Shown: one piece after another, positions 1-6,422 of the stretch
How positions within the stretch are numbered: position 1 is the stretch's first letter
How the letters are laid out: every line of letters starts with the position of its first letter
From: Bacteroidales bacterium
GTDB lineage: Bacteria; Bacteroidota; Bacteroidia; Bacteroidales; JAADGE01
NCBI GenBank assembly: GCA_026987795.1
Contig: JALSMF010000228.1
Span: forward strand, 1-16,383
Length of the DNA stretch: 16,383 bases
Direction of reading: 5' to 3'
Translations under genes and position numbers: made by a program
The notes under the pieces: generated by a model
What the model was told of the DNA's origin: nothing
Database searches by the model: none
What the model saw: the letters and a program-made list of their open reading frames with translations, nothing else

Positions 1-110
1 GCTTTTATTTTTCGCAGGAAAAAGATGTAATTTTCTCTGTCAAAAAATATTTCTTGCCTGTTATTTCCTTGATTATAAACATGAAATATGTAGCCTTTTT
101 GGAATTGCAT
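1..110 (-). CDS. REP-associated tyrosine transposase (RAYT / Y1_Tnp family), N-terminal fragment cut by window edge
   Basis: An open frame begins with ATG at 110 and runs off the left end of the window, so only the first 36 residues are visible. They include FHVYNQGNNRQEIFF followed by a DRENYIFFLRKIK-like stretch. This matches the N-terminus of REP-associated tyrosine transposases (single-strand HUH nucleases related to IS200/IS605 TnpA), where 'HVxNRGNNxQxIFF' is the hallmark opening. The HUH pair and catalytic Tyr would lie outside the window. The start is 16 bp past the cas9 stop on the same strand, so the two could share a transcript. cas1 would be the expected neighbour here. The gene was found by reading the reverse complement; it is too short in the window for ordinary ORF calling. 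The family call rests on a short N-terminus. Whether the gene is intact cannot be seen. Confidence 0.72.
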   Translation of the reverse strand, partial: MQFQKGYIFHVYNQGNNRQEIFFDRENYIFFLRKIK

Positions 111-126
111 TTTTCTGATTTTTATT

Positions 127-3100
127 TTAATATTCTCCCACTTCTACTATTTTCCCAAGATGATTTATTCGAACTTTAACAACTCCCTTTAATTTAGACA
201 AACTCTTCGCAACGATATACGTAACATTTTTGGTCTCTTTTTTATCAACAATTTGTGTTTCCATATGATGCCTAAAGACATAATCTCTTACTGCGGAATT
301 TCCATATGTGACTTTTGAAAATTTTTGCATTCTAAATAAGTGCGGGCTAATTAAATTTGCATTTTCAGGATTTAGTAAATCAATTTCATTCGGGTCAAAA
401 TTGTCAGACGGAAAAACAAAGTATTCATTTTGCTTCATAGAAAATTGAAATACCCAATCAGGATGTTCAGGATGATTTTTCATTATTACAGGTAATTTTT
501 GGTTTACTCTGTGAACGGCTTCATAAAATGAAACAACTTCTTCTTGTAAGTTTCCTTGTTCATCCTTATAAATTGCTACATGGTGATTATTTCCTGTACT
601 TACAAAATCAACAGGAATTTTATCTCCGTTTTTGTCTAAAATAAATTGTCCTTTATGGTCTTTTTTATAATGTAATGCTTCTGCATTACTAACACCTGTT
701 ATAGTAACACGTTTAATGCTTATGCCTTTATCTTTATTAAGCCAAATAGGATTTTTTTCAAGATTTGAAAATGCTTCTTTTGCATTATTATCAAACTTTT
801 CTAATCTATGTTTTAAAATGTTTTTAATCTTAACATCTATGATTTTGTCAATTTTTAAATCCGGTGTAATATCTTTTCTTATAGTATAAATATCTTCTTT
901 CCAAACAGTTTTGACCTTTTCAGGAAGAACTTCTGTTTCAGATATATAAACAGGTTTTTTACTTGGTGCATTTTTCCCGCCGAATGCTTTTTGAGGATTT
1001 CCGTCAAATTCGTTTAATCTTTTCAAAAGAGCTTCTCTGTATTTCTTTTCAGCAACTTTATTTATCATTTCCAAATCAAATTTTGTTCCTATTTTGACAA
1101 ATTTTGTTTCATATCTTTGAATTTTTCCGTAAACTGTTTCTTTATGCAACTGCCCTCTCGGTGTTAAAACTTCTTGTATTTTATAATTATCTTTGCCTTT
1201 AATTTTTATTTTGTTTTTATTCCTTGTTACAACTTTATTTTTTGCCTTAAAAGAAACCAAAATATTTTCAAGATGTTTTTTTGTTTCTCTTCTGAATTCA
1301 TCTATAGGCATCGGAGATTTAAAAAGAAGTTTGTTATTTTTATCTCTGTATAAATATTTTTTTTCTATTCCGTAAACTGTGTGGTATTTTTTATGTGCTT
1401 CATTATTTCTGGCACTCATATTATTTAAATACTGAACATGACTGTAAGAAGTAAAAGCAACTGTAAGAGCATCCATTGCATGATGTCTGTGGTCATTTCT
1501 CTTTGTCCATCCTTTTATTCTTTTTTCCGGCTGTCCGTTTTTGCCTTCAATAAATTCAACTAACCCTAATTTTTCATATTTAGGAAGATTTAGTTCTTTC
1601 ATAACATTTACGAGTTGCCAATCTCGCCTTAACCTGTCGGTAATTTTTCCGGTTGTTGTATTGACAGTTCTTACAACTTCTTCAAGCATTTGTTTTGCTT
1701 TTTTTGCAATGTATTGTGAATTTCTTAAATCTCTGTCAATAAATTCGTCAGGAATTTCCGTATTTTTCATCATAAGTTTATTATACTTTGCCCGACTTAT
1801 TGCTTTTTCTTTATACATCATTTTTATGCGAGCAATATAATTTTCAAATTCATCACTGCTATATTTATTTTTAATAAAATCATAAGCAGTATCATTACTT
1901 TTCTTAATATTTACCTGCCTAACAGACAATGTTTTATTCGAAAAACTGTCATCAAACAGTTTTGTTTTCGGAATAATATGCTCAATATCAAACTTCTTAG
2001 AAAACAATTCATGTTTAGGAATATAAGTATTTGTATATAGAGTTTTATATCCGTTTTTTTCTAACTCTTCCCAAAGTTTGTATTTTATAATATCATTTCT
2101 TGTAACTTTGCTTATACCAAACTCTGTTTGTAATAGTTTCCTTATTTTTTCATGCCTTGCTGTTGCCTTATTGATATTTGAAGTCATTTCTGCTCTTTCC
2201 TTTGCACTTTTTTTGAGTTCACGGGCAAGTTCTATTCTTATTTCATCGGGTTTGCCTAAATCTTCATCTTCAATAATTGCATTTACAAGGTTTACAAGTT
2301 GATTTAATATTTTTTCTACAACCGGATTACGTAGTGAATTTTTTGGCAAAAGTTCCATAAGTTTTTTCAATTCACGACTTTCATTTTGTTCTTTTGTTTG
2401 AGATGAGGAATGATTATATCCGGCAAAAGCACAAGCAACATCATATTTGTTGCCTTCCCTTAGATAAGGTAATATTTTACGAATAGCTTTACTCGAAAGA
2501 TTTCCGTAATCAGCCTGTAAAGATATGCTTGCAATTAGTTTTGCATATTCTTTTTTAAAACCAAATTTTTGATTTAGTTTTTTAATCAATTTTTCATTTC
2601 CTGAAACAGAATTGTCTCCTTCAAATGAATACAGCATATGCCAAAGTTGCATAAATGCCTGTTTATCAAAATCGTTTCCTTTTTTTTCAGCATCAAAAGA
2701 TAAAATATCAGTATTTATTCCTATTTCAAGAAATTTAGTACTCACTATATCATTAATTTTATCTGATTTCATTTTTCTAAAATCATAGTCCTCTCCTTCA
2801 AATTCTAATATTTTTTGATATACTTTATATAATTCTGCATTTGTACGATTACCTTGAATTATTCCAAAGTTTAATTCAAAATCTTTCGACTTTTTTCCGA
2901 TAATTTTTAAAACATCAACGGCTTTTAATTCTCTTTTAATATTTAGTTCTTTAAATAATTCTTTTTTTAATTCTATATCAAGTTCATATTTTTCATTTGT
3001 TTTTTTATCTGTAATAATCAAATTATTCAAGTTTTGCCAAATTCTGAATTCTTGAAATAACGGCGAAGATTTAGGTATCACTCTATGTCTTTTTTCAAAC

Positions 3101-4236
3101 TCACAAAAACTGATTAAGTGTTTTTGTGATTTCAATCTTCTTTGATAAAAAATTATAACATCTCGAACTTCAGACTTTAAATTATCTGTTAATTCCGAAT
3201 AAAATTCTTTTTGTATCTCCCAAATTCGCTCAAATTCATCAAGATAATCCTGACGATAAAAAACTTGATTTTTTAATCTTGTATGCTTATTTTCTTTTAA
3301 CTGATTATACAAATATTCCCCAATAGTTAGTTTTCCGAAATACAACTCTTTACTCCTGTCGCTTATTGCTCCGAGATATCCGCTTGAATTATTTATTTGA
3401 TTATTAATCTCTTGGAAAACAATTGCTAAATATTCTAAATCAAGTTGCTCTAATAAAGCTTTTGTTCTTAGTTTGTATTTTTCCATCTTCTGTTCTTTCG
3501 GTTTCCCTTGCAACTTTACACCTTTAATATTAAACGGTTTTTCACAAATCTTCCAAGTTTGCCCTTTGTTTTTATCTTTTAAATTTTCTTTAAGTTCATC
3601 TGATAAAATTTCAGGATAATATCGTTTTTGAAAATTCCAAATCTTATTAAATTCATTCTGCAAATCAGACCTGTAAAAGTCAGGAATATATTTTTTGTCA
3701 TTTTTTAAAAGTTCATAGACATATTGTCCCGGAGTTAAATTATTTTCATATAAATATTTTGCAACCTCCATTCCGTCAATTACGGTTCCTTCTTCTTCTG
3801 ATTTTGCTTTTCTGCTACTTTTATAACCTCTTTTTTTATTAATCATTAAAAGAACTTTTGCAAAATCGTCTTTGCTTATTTTTTCTTTTGCGGCTTTTGC
3901 TCTTAACTGCCATAATGTATGTGTTGTGTTTTTTCCGTTTTCTGTTAAAACATTTACATCATTTATGATATTCTTTTTTTTTAGAACCTCAATTAAAGTA
4001 TCACGCCTTAACTGATAACGGTTAAGATTTCGTCTTGCTCCTCGCTTTAAAGTTCTGTCAGCATTTATTGAAATTGCTTTCCCCTTCTGAAAATCTGTTT
4101 CTTCATCTGTTGTAAGAGGAATAACTCTAACTCCGAGTTTTATTATTGAAGATTTCTCACTTTCATTATCCGCTTCATTTACATAAGCCCATCCTATTGA
4201 AGTTGTTCCTAAATCTAATCCTAATATTTTTTTCAT
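127..4236 (-). CDS. cas9: CRISPR-associated endonuclease Cas9, type II-C (Bacteroidota-type, 1369 aa)
   Basis: RNA-guided double-strand DNA endonuclease, acting with a crRNA:tracrRNA duplex. All nuclease motifs are visible: RuvC-I at residues 4-17 (ILGLDLGTTSIGWA, Asp8); the arginine-rich bridge helix at about 61-87; RuvC-II at 666-672 (RIELARE, Glu669); HNH at about 749-780 (FDIEHIIP with His753, Asn767, Asn776); and RuvC-III HHAMDAL (His919, Asp922). By spacing, Asn776 matches SpCas9 Asn863. Glu752 stands where SpCas9 has Asp839, a substitution I believe is common in this clade. The REC lobe holds two similar segments (about 167-221 and 303-359). The C-terminal 350 residues would be the wedge and PAM-interacting region. 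At 1369 aa it is long for II-C (often 1000-1100) but usual for Bacteroidota. ATG at 4236 opens directly on the RuvC-I strand. A weak divergent promoter (TTTTG 4276-4272, TTACTTTG 4249-4242 on the minus strand) would give a nearly leaderless mRNA. No frameshift is seen, so the enzyme is predicted to be active. Confidence 0.98.
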   Translation of the reverse strand: MKKILGLDLGTTSIGWAYVNEADNESEKSSIIKLGVRVIPLTTDEETDFQKGKAISINADRTLKRGARRNLNRYQLRRDTLIEVLKKKNIINDVNVLTENGKNTTHTLWQLRAKAAKEKISKDDFAKVLLMINKKRGYKSSRKAKSEEEGTVIDGMEVAKYLYENNLTPGQYVYELLKNDKKYIPDFYRSDLQNEFNKIWNFQKRYYPEILSDELKENLKDKNKGQTWKICEKPFNIKGVKLQGKPKEQKMEKYKLRTKALLEQLDLEYLAIVFQEINNQINNSSGYLGAISDRSKELYFGKLTIGEYLYNQLKENKHTRLKNQVFYRQDYLDEFERIWEIQKEFYSELTDNLKSEVRDVIIFYQRRLKSQKHLISFCEFEKRHRVIPKSSPLFQEFRIWQNLNNLIITDKKTNEKYELDIELKKELFKELNIKRELKAVDVLKIIGKKSKDFELNFGIIQGNRTNAELYKVYQKILEFEGEDYDFRKMKSDKINDIVSTKFLEIGINTDILSFDAEKKGNDFDKQAFMQLWHMLYSFEGDNSVSGNEKLIKKLNQKFGFKKEYAKLIASISLQADYGNLSSKAIRKILPYLREGNKYDVACAFAGYNHSSSQTKEQNESRELKKLMELLPKNSLRNPVVEKILNQLVNLVNAIIEDEDLGKPDEIRIELARELKKSAKERAEMTSNINKATARHEKIRKLLQTEFGISKVTRNDIIKYKLWEELEKNGYKTLYTNTYIPKHELFSKKFDIEHIIPKTKLFDDSFSNKTLSVRQVNIKKSNDTAYDFIKNKYSSDEFENYIARIKMMYKEKAISRAKYNKLMMKNTEIPDEFIDRDLRNSQYIAKKAKQMLEEVVRTVNTTTGKITDRLRRDWQLVNVMKELNLPKYEKLGLVEFIEGKNGQPEKRIKGWTKRNDHRHHAMDALTVAFTSYSHVQYLNNMSARNNEAHKKYHTVYGIEKKYLYRDKNNKLLFKSPMPIDEFRRETKKHLENILVSFKAKNKVVTRNKNKIKIKGKDNYKIQEVLTPRGQLHKETVYGKIQRYETKFVKIGTKFDLEMINKVAEKKYREALLKRLNEFDGNPQKAFGGKNAPSKKPVYISETEVLPEKVKTVWKEDIYTIRKDITPDLKIDKIIDVKIKNILKHRLEKFDNNAKEAFSNLEKNPIWLNKDKGISIKRVTITGVSNAEALHYKKDHKGQFILDKNGDKIPVDFVSTGNNHHVAIYKDEQGNLQEEVVSFYEAVHRVNQKLPVIMKNHPEHPDWVFQFSMKQNEYFVFPSDNFDPNEIDLLNPENANLISPHLFRMQKFSKVTYGNSAVRDYVFRHHMETQIVDKKETKNVTYIVAKSLSKLKGVVKVRINHLGKIVEVGEY

Positions 4237-4281
4237 AATTACAAAGTAAAATTCTTAAAACCATAAAATTACAAAAAGATA

Positions 4282-4311
4282 TTTGAGTTTTGAATTTTTT
4301 TATTAACTTTG
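4282..4311 (+). promoter_or_regulatory. tracrRNA promoter (Bacteroidota -33/-7 type)
   Basis: TTTG at 4282-4285, an 18-bp spacer, then TAACTTTG at 4304-4311. This is an exact match to the Bacteroidota TAnnTTTG -7 element with a fitting -33 TTTG. Transcription would start about 5-8 bp downstream, at roughly 4316-4319, exactly where the anti-repeat begins. Confidence 0.7.
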
Positions 4312-4316
4312 CGAGT

Positions 4317-4393
4317 ACAAAATGAAGCAATTCACAATAAGGATTATTCCGTTGTGAAAACATTTAAAGCGGTATCTTAGATATCGCTTTTTT
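4317..4393 (+). ncRNA. tracrRNA of the type II-C CRISPR-Cas9 system
   Basis: This RNA of about 77 nt would pair with the CRISPR repeat and anchor the guide in Cas9. Parts in order: an anti-repeat at about 4317-4337 ending in GCAATTCACAA; a nexus-like element TAAGGATTATTCCG at 4338-4351 with a GGA/TCC mini-stem, similar in layout to the SpCas9 nexus AAGGCTAGTCCG; a linker GTGAAAACATTT; and a terminator hairpin at 4368-4388 followed by six T. The 'CACAATAAGGATTATTCCGTTGTG' core is, from memory, the signature of Bacteroidota II-C tracrRNAs. The gene is divergent from cas9, about 80 bp from its start codon, with its own promoter. The anti-repeat predicts a CRISPR repeat starting (G)TTGTGAATTGCTTC; no array is in the window to confirm this. 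The exact 5' end is inferred from the promoter. Confidence 0.85.
4368..4393 (+). terminator. Rho-independent terminator of the tracrRNA
   Basis: AGCGGTATC (4368-4376), loop TTA, GATATCGCT (4380-4388): a 9-bp stem with one G-T wobble, followed by TTTTTT (4388-4393). It doubles as the 3' hairpin of the tracrRNA. Confidence 0.85.
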
Positions 4394-4422
4394 ATTTATT
4401 TACGTGTTTTAAACTAATATCC

Positions 4423-4430
4423 TATCTTTG
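4423..4430 (+). promoter_or_regulatory. -7 promoter element of the DEAD-box helicase gene
   Basis: TATCTTTG matches TAnnTTTG exactly and lies 19 bp upstream of the helicase ATG, after the tracrRNA terminator. No good -33 TTTG is seen at the right distance (only TGTTTT near 4405), so only the -7 box is called. Confidence 0.5.
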
Positions 4431-4449
4431 CGGAAATTTTTAACTTCTG

Positions 4450-5763
4450 ATGACTTTCGATGAATTAAATTTAAACAAGCCCCTGCTTAATGCAATTGAG
4501 GATTTGGGATTTATAAACCCTACACCGGTACAGGAAAAAACGTTCTCTGTAATTATGTCCGGAAAAGACGTAGTGAGCGTAGCTCAAACCGGAACGGGAA
4601 AAACCTTTGCATATTTGCTGCCCGTTCTTCGACAATTAAAATATTCTGAACAAAGACACCCGCGTATTCTTATTTTGGTACCGACCCGTGAACTTGTATT
4701 GCAAGTAACAAATGAACTTGACAAGTTGACAAAATATATGAATGTCCGTTATACCGGAATTTACGGCGGCACAAACATTAACACACAAAAGAAAGTCGTG
4801 TATGCAGGCTTAGATATTTTGGTTGCAACACCGGGACGTTTATATGACTTAACTATGACGGGTTTATTACGTCTTAAAAATATTCAAAAGGTTATTATCG
4901 ATGAAGTTGATGAGATGCTGAATCTCGGATTTCGTCCGCAATTGATAAGTATTCTGGAAATTCTTCCGAAAAAAAGACAGAATTTAATGTTTTCGGCAAC
5001 CCTTACGGAAGATGTTGAAAATTTCATAAATGATTTTTTTATTTCTCCCGTAAAAATAGAAATTGCACCGCACGGAACTCCTATTGACAAAATTATCCAA
5101 ACGGCATATCATATTCCCAACTATAATACAAAAATAAATTTACTTAATCTGCTTCTTAGAGACAGTAACTTAGAAAAAGTTTTGATTTTTGTTTCCGGGA
5201 AAAAAAATGCTGACAGATTATACGAAAAACTTCTTCCGGAATTTAAAGAAGAAGCAGCTGTTCTGCATTCCAACAAATCTCAGAATTACAGAATAAGAAC
5301 ATTAAAAAGTTTTCATGACAGTAAAACAAGAATACTTATTGCAACGGATATTGTTGCCAGAGGACTGGATATAAGTGATGTTTCGCACGTAATAAATTTT
5401 AGCCTGCCTGAAATACCGGGCGACTATATACACAGAACAGGACGAACCGGGCGAGCAGACAAACCCGGGAAAGCAATTAGTTTTATTGCTGAAAAAGAAG
5501 AGGATTTGCAAGTGCAGATTGAACATTTAATGAAAAAAAATATAAGGATTGAACCTTTGCCCGAAGATTTGAAAATATCAACTGTTTTAACAGAAGAGGA
5601 GAAAGATGTTCTTTATGATAAAAATTACTTAAAGACTAAAATTCCGCAATCAGGCGGTGCGTTTCATGAAAAAAAAGAGAAAAACATAAAGGTAAATTCA
5701 GGAAGCCCGTCAAAAAAACGTAAACGCAACAAAAAGAATGTAAAGCGAAGCGGAAAGAGGTAA
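4450..5763 (+). CDS. DEAD-box ATP-dependent RNA helicase (RhlE-like; motif II is DEVD)
   Basis: ATP-dependent RNA unwinding enzyme of superfamily 2, probably acting in ribosome assembly or RNA turnover. Motifs in order: Q motif (FINPTPVQ, about 21-28), motif I AQTGTGKT (45-52), Ia PTREL (78-82), Ib TPGR (127-130), motif II DEVD (151-154), motif III SAT (182-184), IV LIFVSG (245-250), V ATDIVARGLDI (298-308), VI HRTGRTGR (328-335). After the helicase core is a basic Lys/Arg-rich tail (about 400-437) typical of bacterial RhlE/CsdA-like proteins, which binds RNA non-specifically. The length, 437 aa, fits the family. The third residue of the DEAD box is Val rather than Ala. The ATP-binding Asp and Glu are kept, so activity is expected. 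A -7 box sits just upstream and the gene follows the tracrRNA terminator, so it is transcribed separately from the CRISPR locus. The precise subfamily is uncertain. Confidence 0.93.
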   Translation: MTFDELNLNKPLLNAIEDLGFINPTPVQEKTFSVIMSGKDVVSVAQTGTGKTFAYLLPVLRQLKYSEQRHPRILILVPTRELVLQVTNELDKLTKYMNVRYTGIYGGTNINTQKKVVYAGLDILVATPGRLYDLTMTGLLRLKNIQKVIIDEVDEMLNLGFRPQLISILEILPKKRQNLMFSATLTEDVENFINDFFISPVKIEIAPHGTPIDKIIQTAYHIPNYNTKINLLNLLLRDSNLEKVLIFVSGKKNADRLYEKLLPEFKEEAAVLHSNKSQNYRIRTLKSFHDSKTRILIATDIVARGLDISDVSHVINFSLPEIPGDYIHRTGRTGRADKPGKAISFIAEKEEDLQVQIEHLMKKNIRIEPLPEDLKISTVLTEEEKDVLYDKNYLKTKIPQSGGAFHEKKEKNIKVNSGSPSKKRKRNKKNVKRSGKR

Positions 5764-5819
5764 GTTGCAGGTATAATACAAATATTTTACAACTTGATAT
5801 TTTAAAGAAATTATATAAA

Positions 5820-6422
5820 ATGGACGAACAAAACAGTCTTTCAGACAGCATTATTTATTCGGCAGAAACCATTGAATTTGTTACAATAGCTAACGAATAC
5901 TGCAAAGTGCTTGAAAATTTAAACAGTTTTTCTTTGAAAGAATTTGTTGAAACAACATATAAAATAAGTTCTTTGCTTCACCTTAAGGCACTGAAATTGC
6001 CGAAACCTGAAATAAGAGACCCTTTACCTTCAGAAACTTTTATTACTGAAGCAGACTGGCATTATATAGATTCGGAAATAAGTAAAAAACTCGGGCAATT
6101 TGAAATTTACGCAGAAATAAGAGAGCCTGCAAATCCGGAAACTCCGATTGAAGTAAGTATGTCGGAATGCCTGACAGATACATACCAAGATTTAAAAGAT
6201 TTTACAAAATTATACAGCATTGCAAATGAAGATGTTATTCTTAACGCAATTTTTGACTGTAAAACAAATTTTGAACAAATATGGGGTCCTCGAATTTTAA
6301 CGGTGATGAAAGAGTTTCATAATCTTATTTACGGAAATGAGGAATTGTCAGAATCTGAAAATTCAGATAACAACTTTATTCAAGAAAAAGGGAAAAACTG
6401 GGTTGACAATCTTTTTAATTAG
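5820..6422 (+). CDS. DUF5063-like protein, function unknown
   Basis: A 200-aa, acidic, probably all-helical soluble protein with no signal peptide or membrane segment. I recognise the DUF5063 pattern: an N-terminal helix around SAETIEFVTIANEYCKVLE, a central conserved 'EADWHYIDSEI' segment (about 79-89), and a C-terminal 'NAIFDCKTNFEQIWGPRIL' block (about 141-159). This family is found mainly in Bacteroidota and has no established biochemical role. The gene starts 56 bp after the helicase stop with no terminator between them (only a weak 6-bp AAGTTG/CAACTT inverted repeat), so co-transcription with the helicase is possible. Its last 8 bp overlap the 3' end of the convergent GAF gene. The family assignment is from memory of the sequence pattern and is moderately sure. 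Confidence 0.7.
   Translation: MDEQNSLSDSIIYSAETIEFVTIANEYCKVLENLNSFSLKEFVETTYKISSLLHLKALKLPKPEIRDPLPSETFITEADWHYIDSEISKKLGQFEIYAEIREPANPETPIEVSMSECLTDTYQDLKDFTKLYSIANEDVILNAIFDCKTNFEQIWGPRILTVMKEFHNLIYGNEELSESENSDNNFIQEKGKNWVDNLFN

Noticed and set aside
1978..1989. Cas9 HNH motif DIEH as a possible inactivating change (SpCas9 has DVDH)
   Set aside because: The general-base His and the metal-binding Asn positions are kept, the residue stays acidic, and the same motif is, to my knowledge, common in Bacteroidota Cas9s.
1193..2302. Three short plus-strand open frames inside cas9
   Set aside because: They are antisense shadows of the cas9 frame, with no family resemblance, promoter or start context.
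4175..4363. 62-aa minus-strand frame over the cas9-tracrRNA gap
   Set aside because: It overlaps the cas9 start in another frame and runs antisense through the tracrRNA. No recognisable protein.
5762..5795. AAGTTG/CAACTT inverted repeat after the helicase as a terminator
   Set aside because: The stem is only 6 bp, the loop is 22 nt and no T-tract follows.
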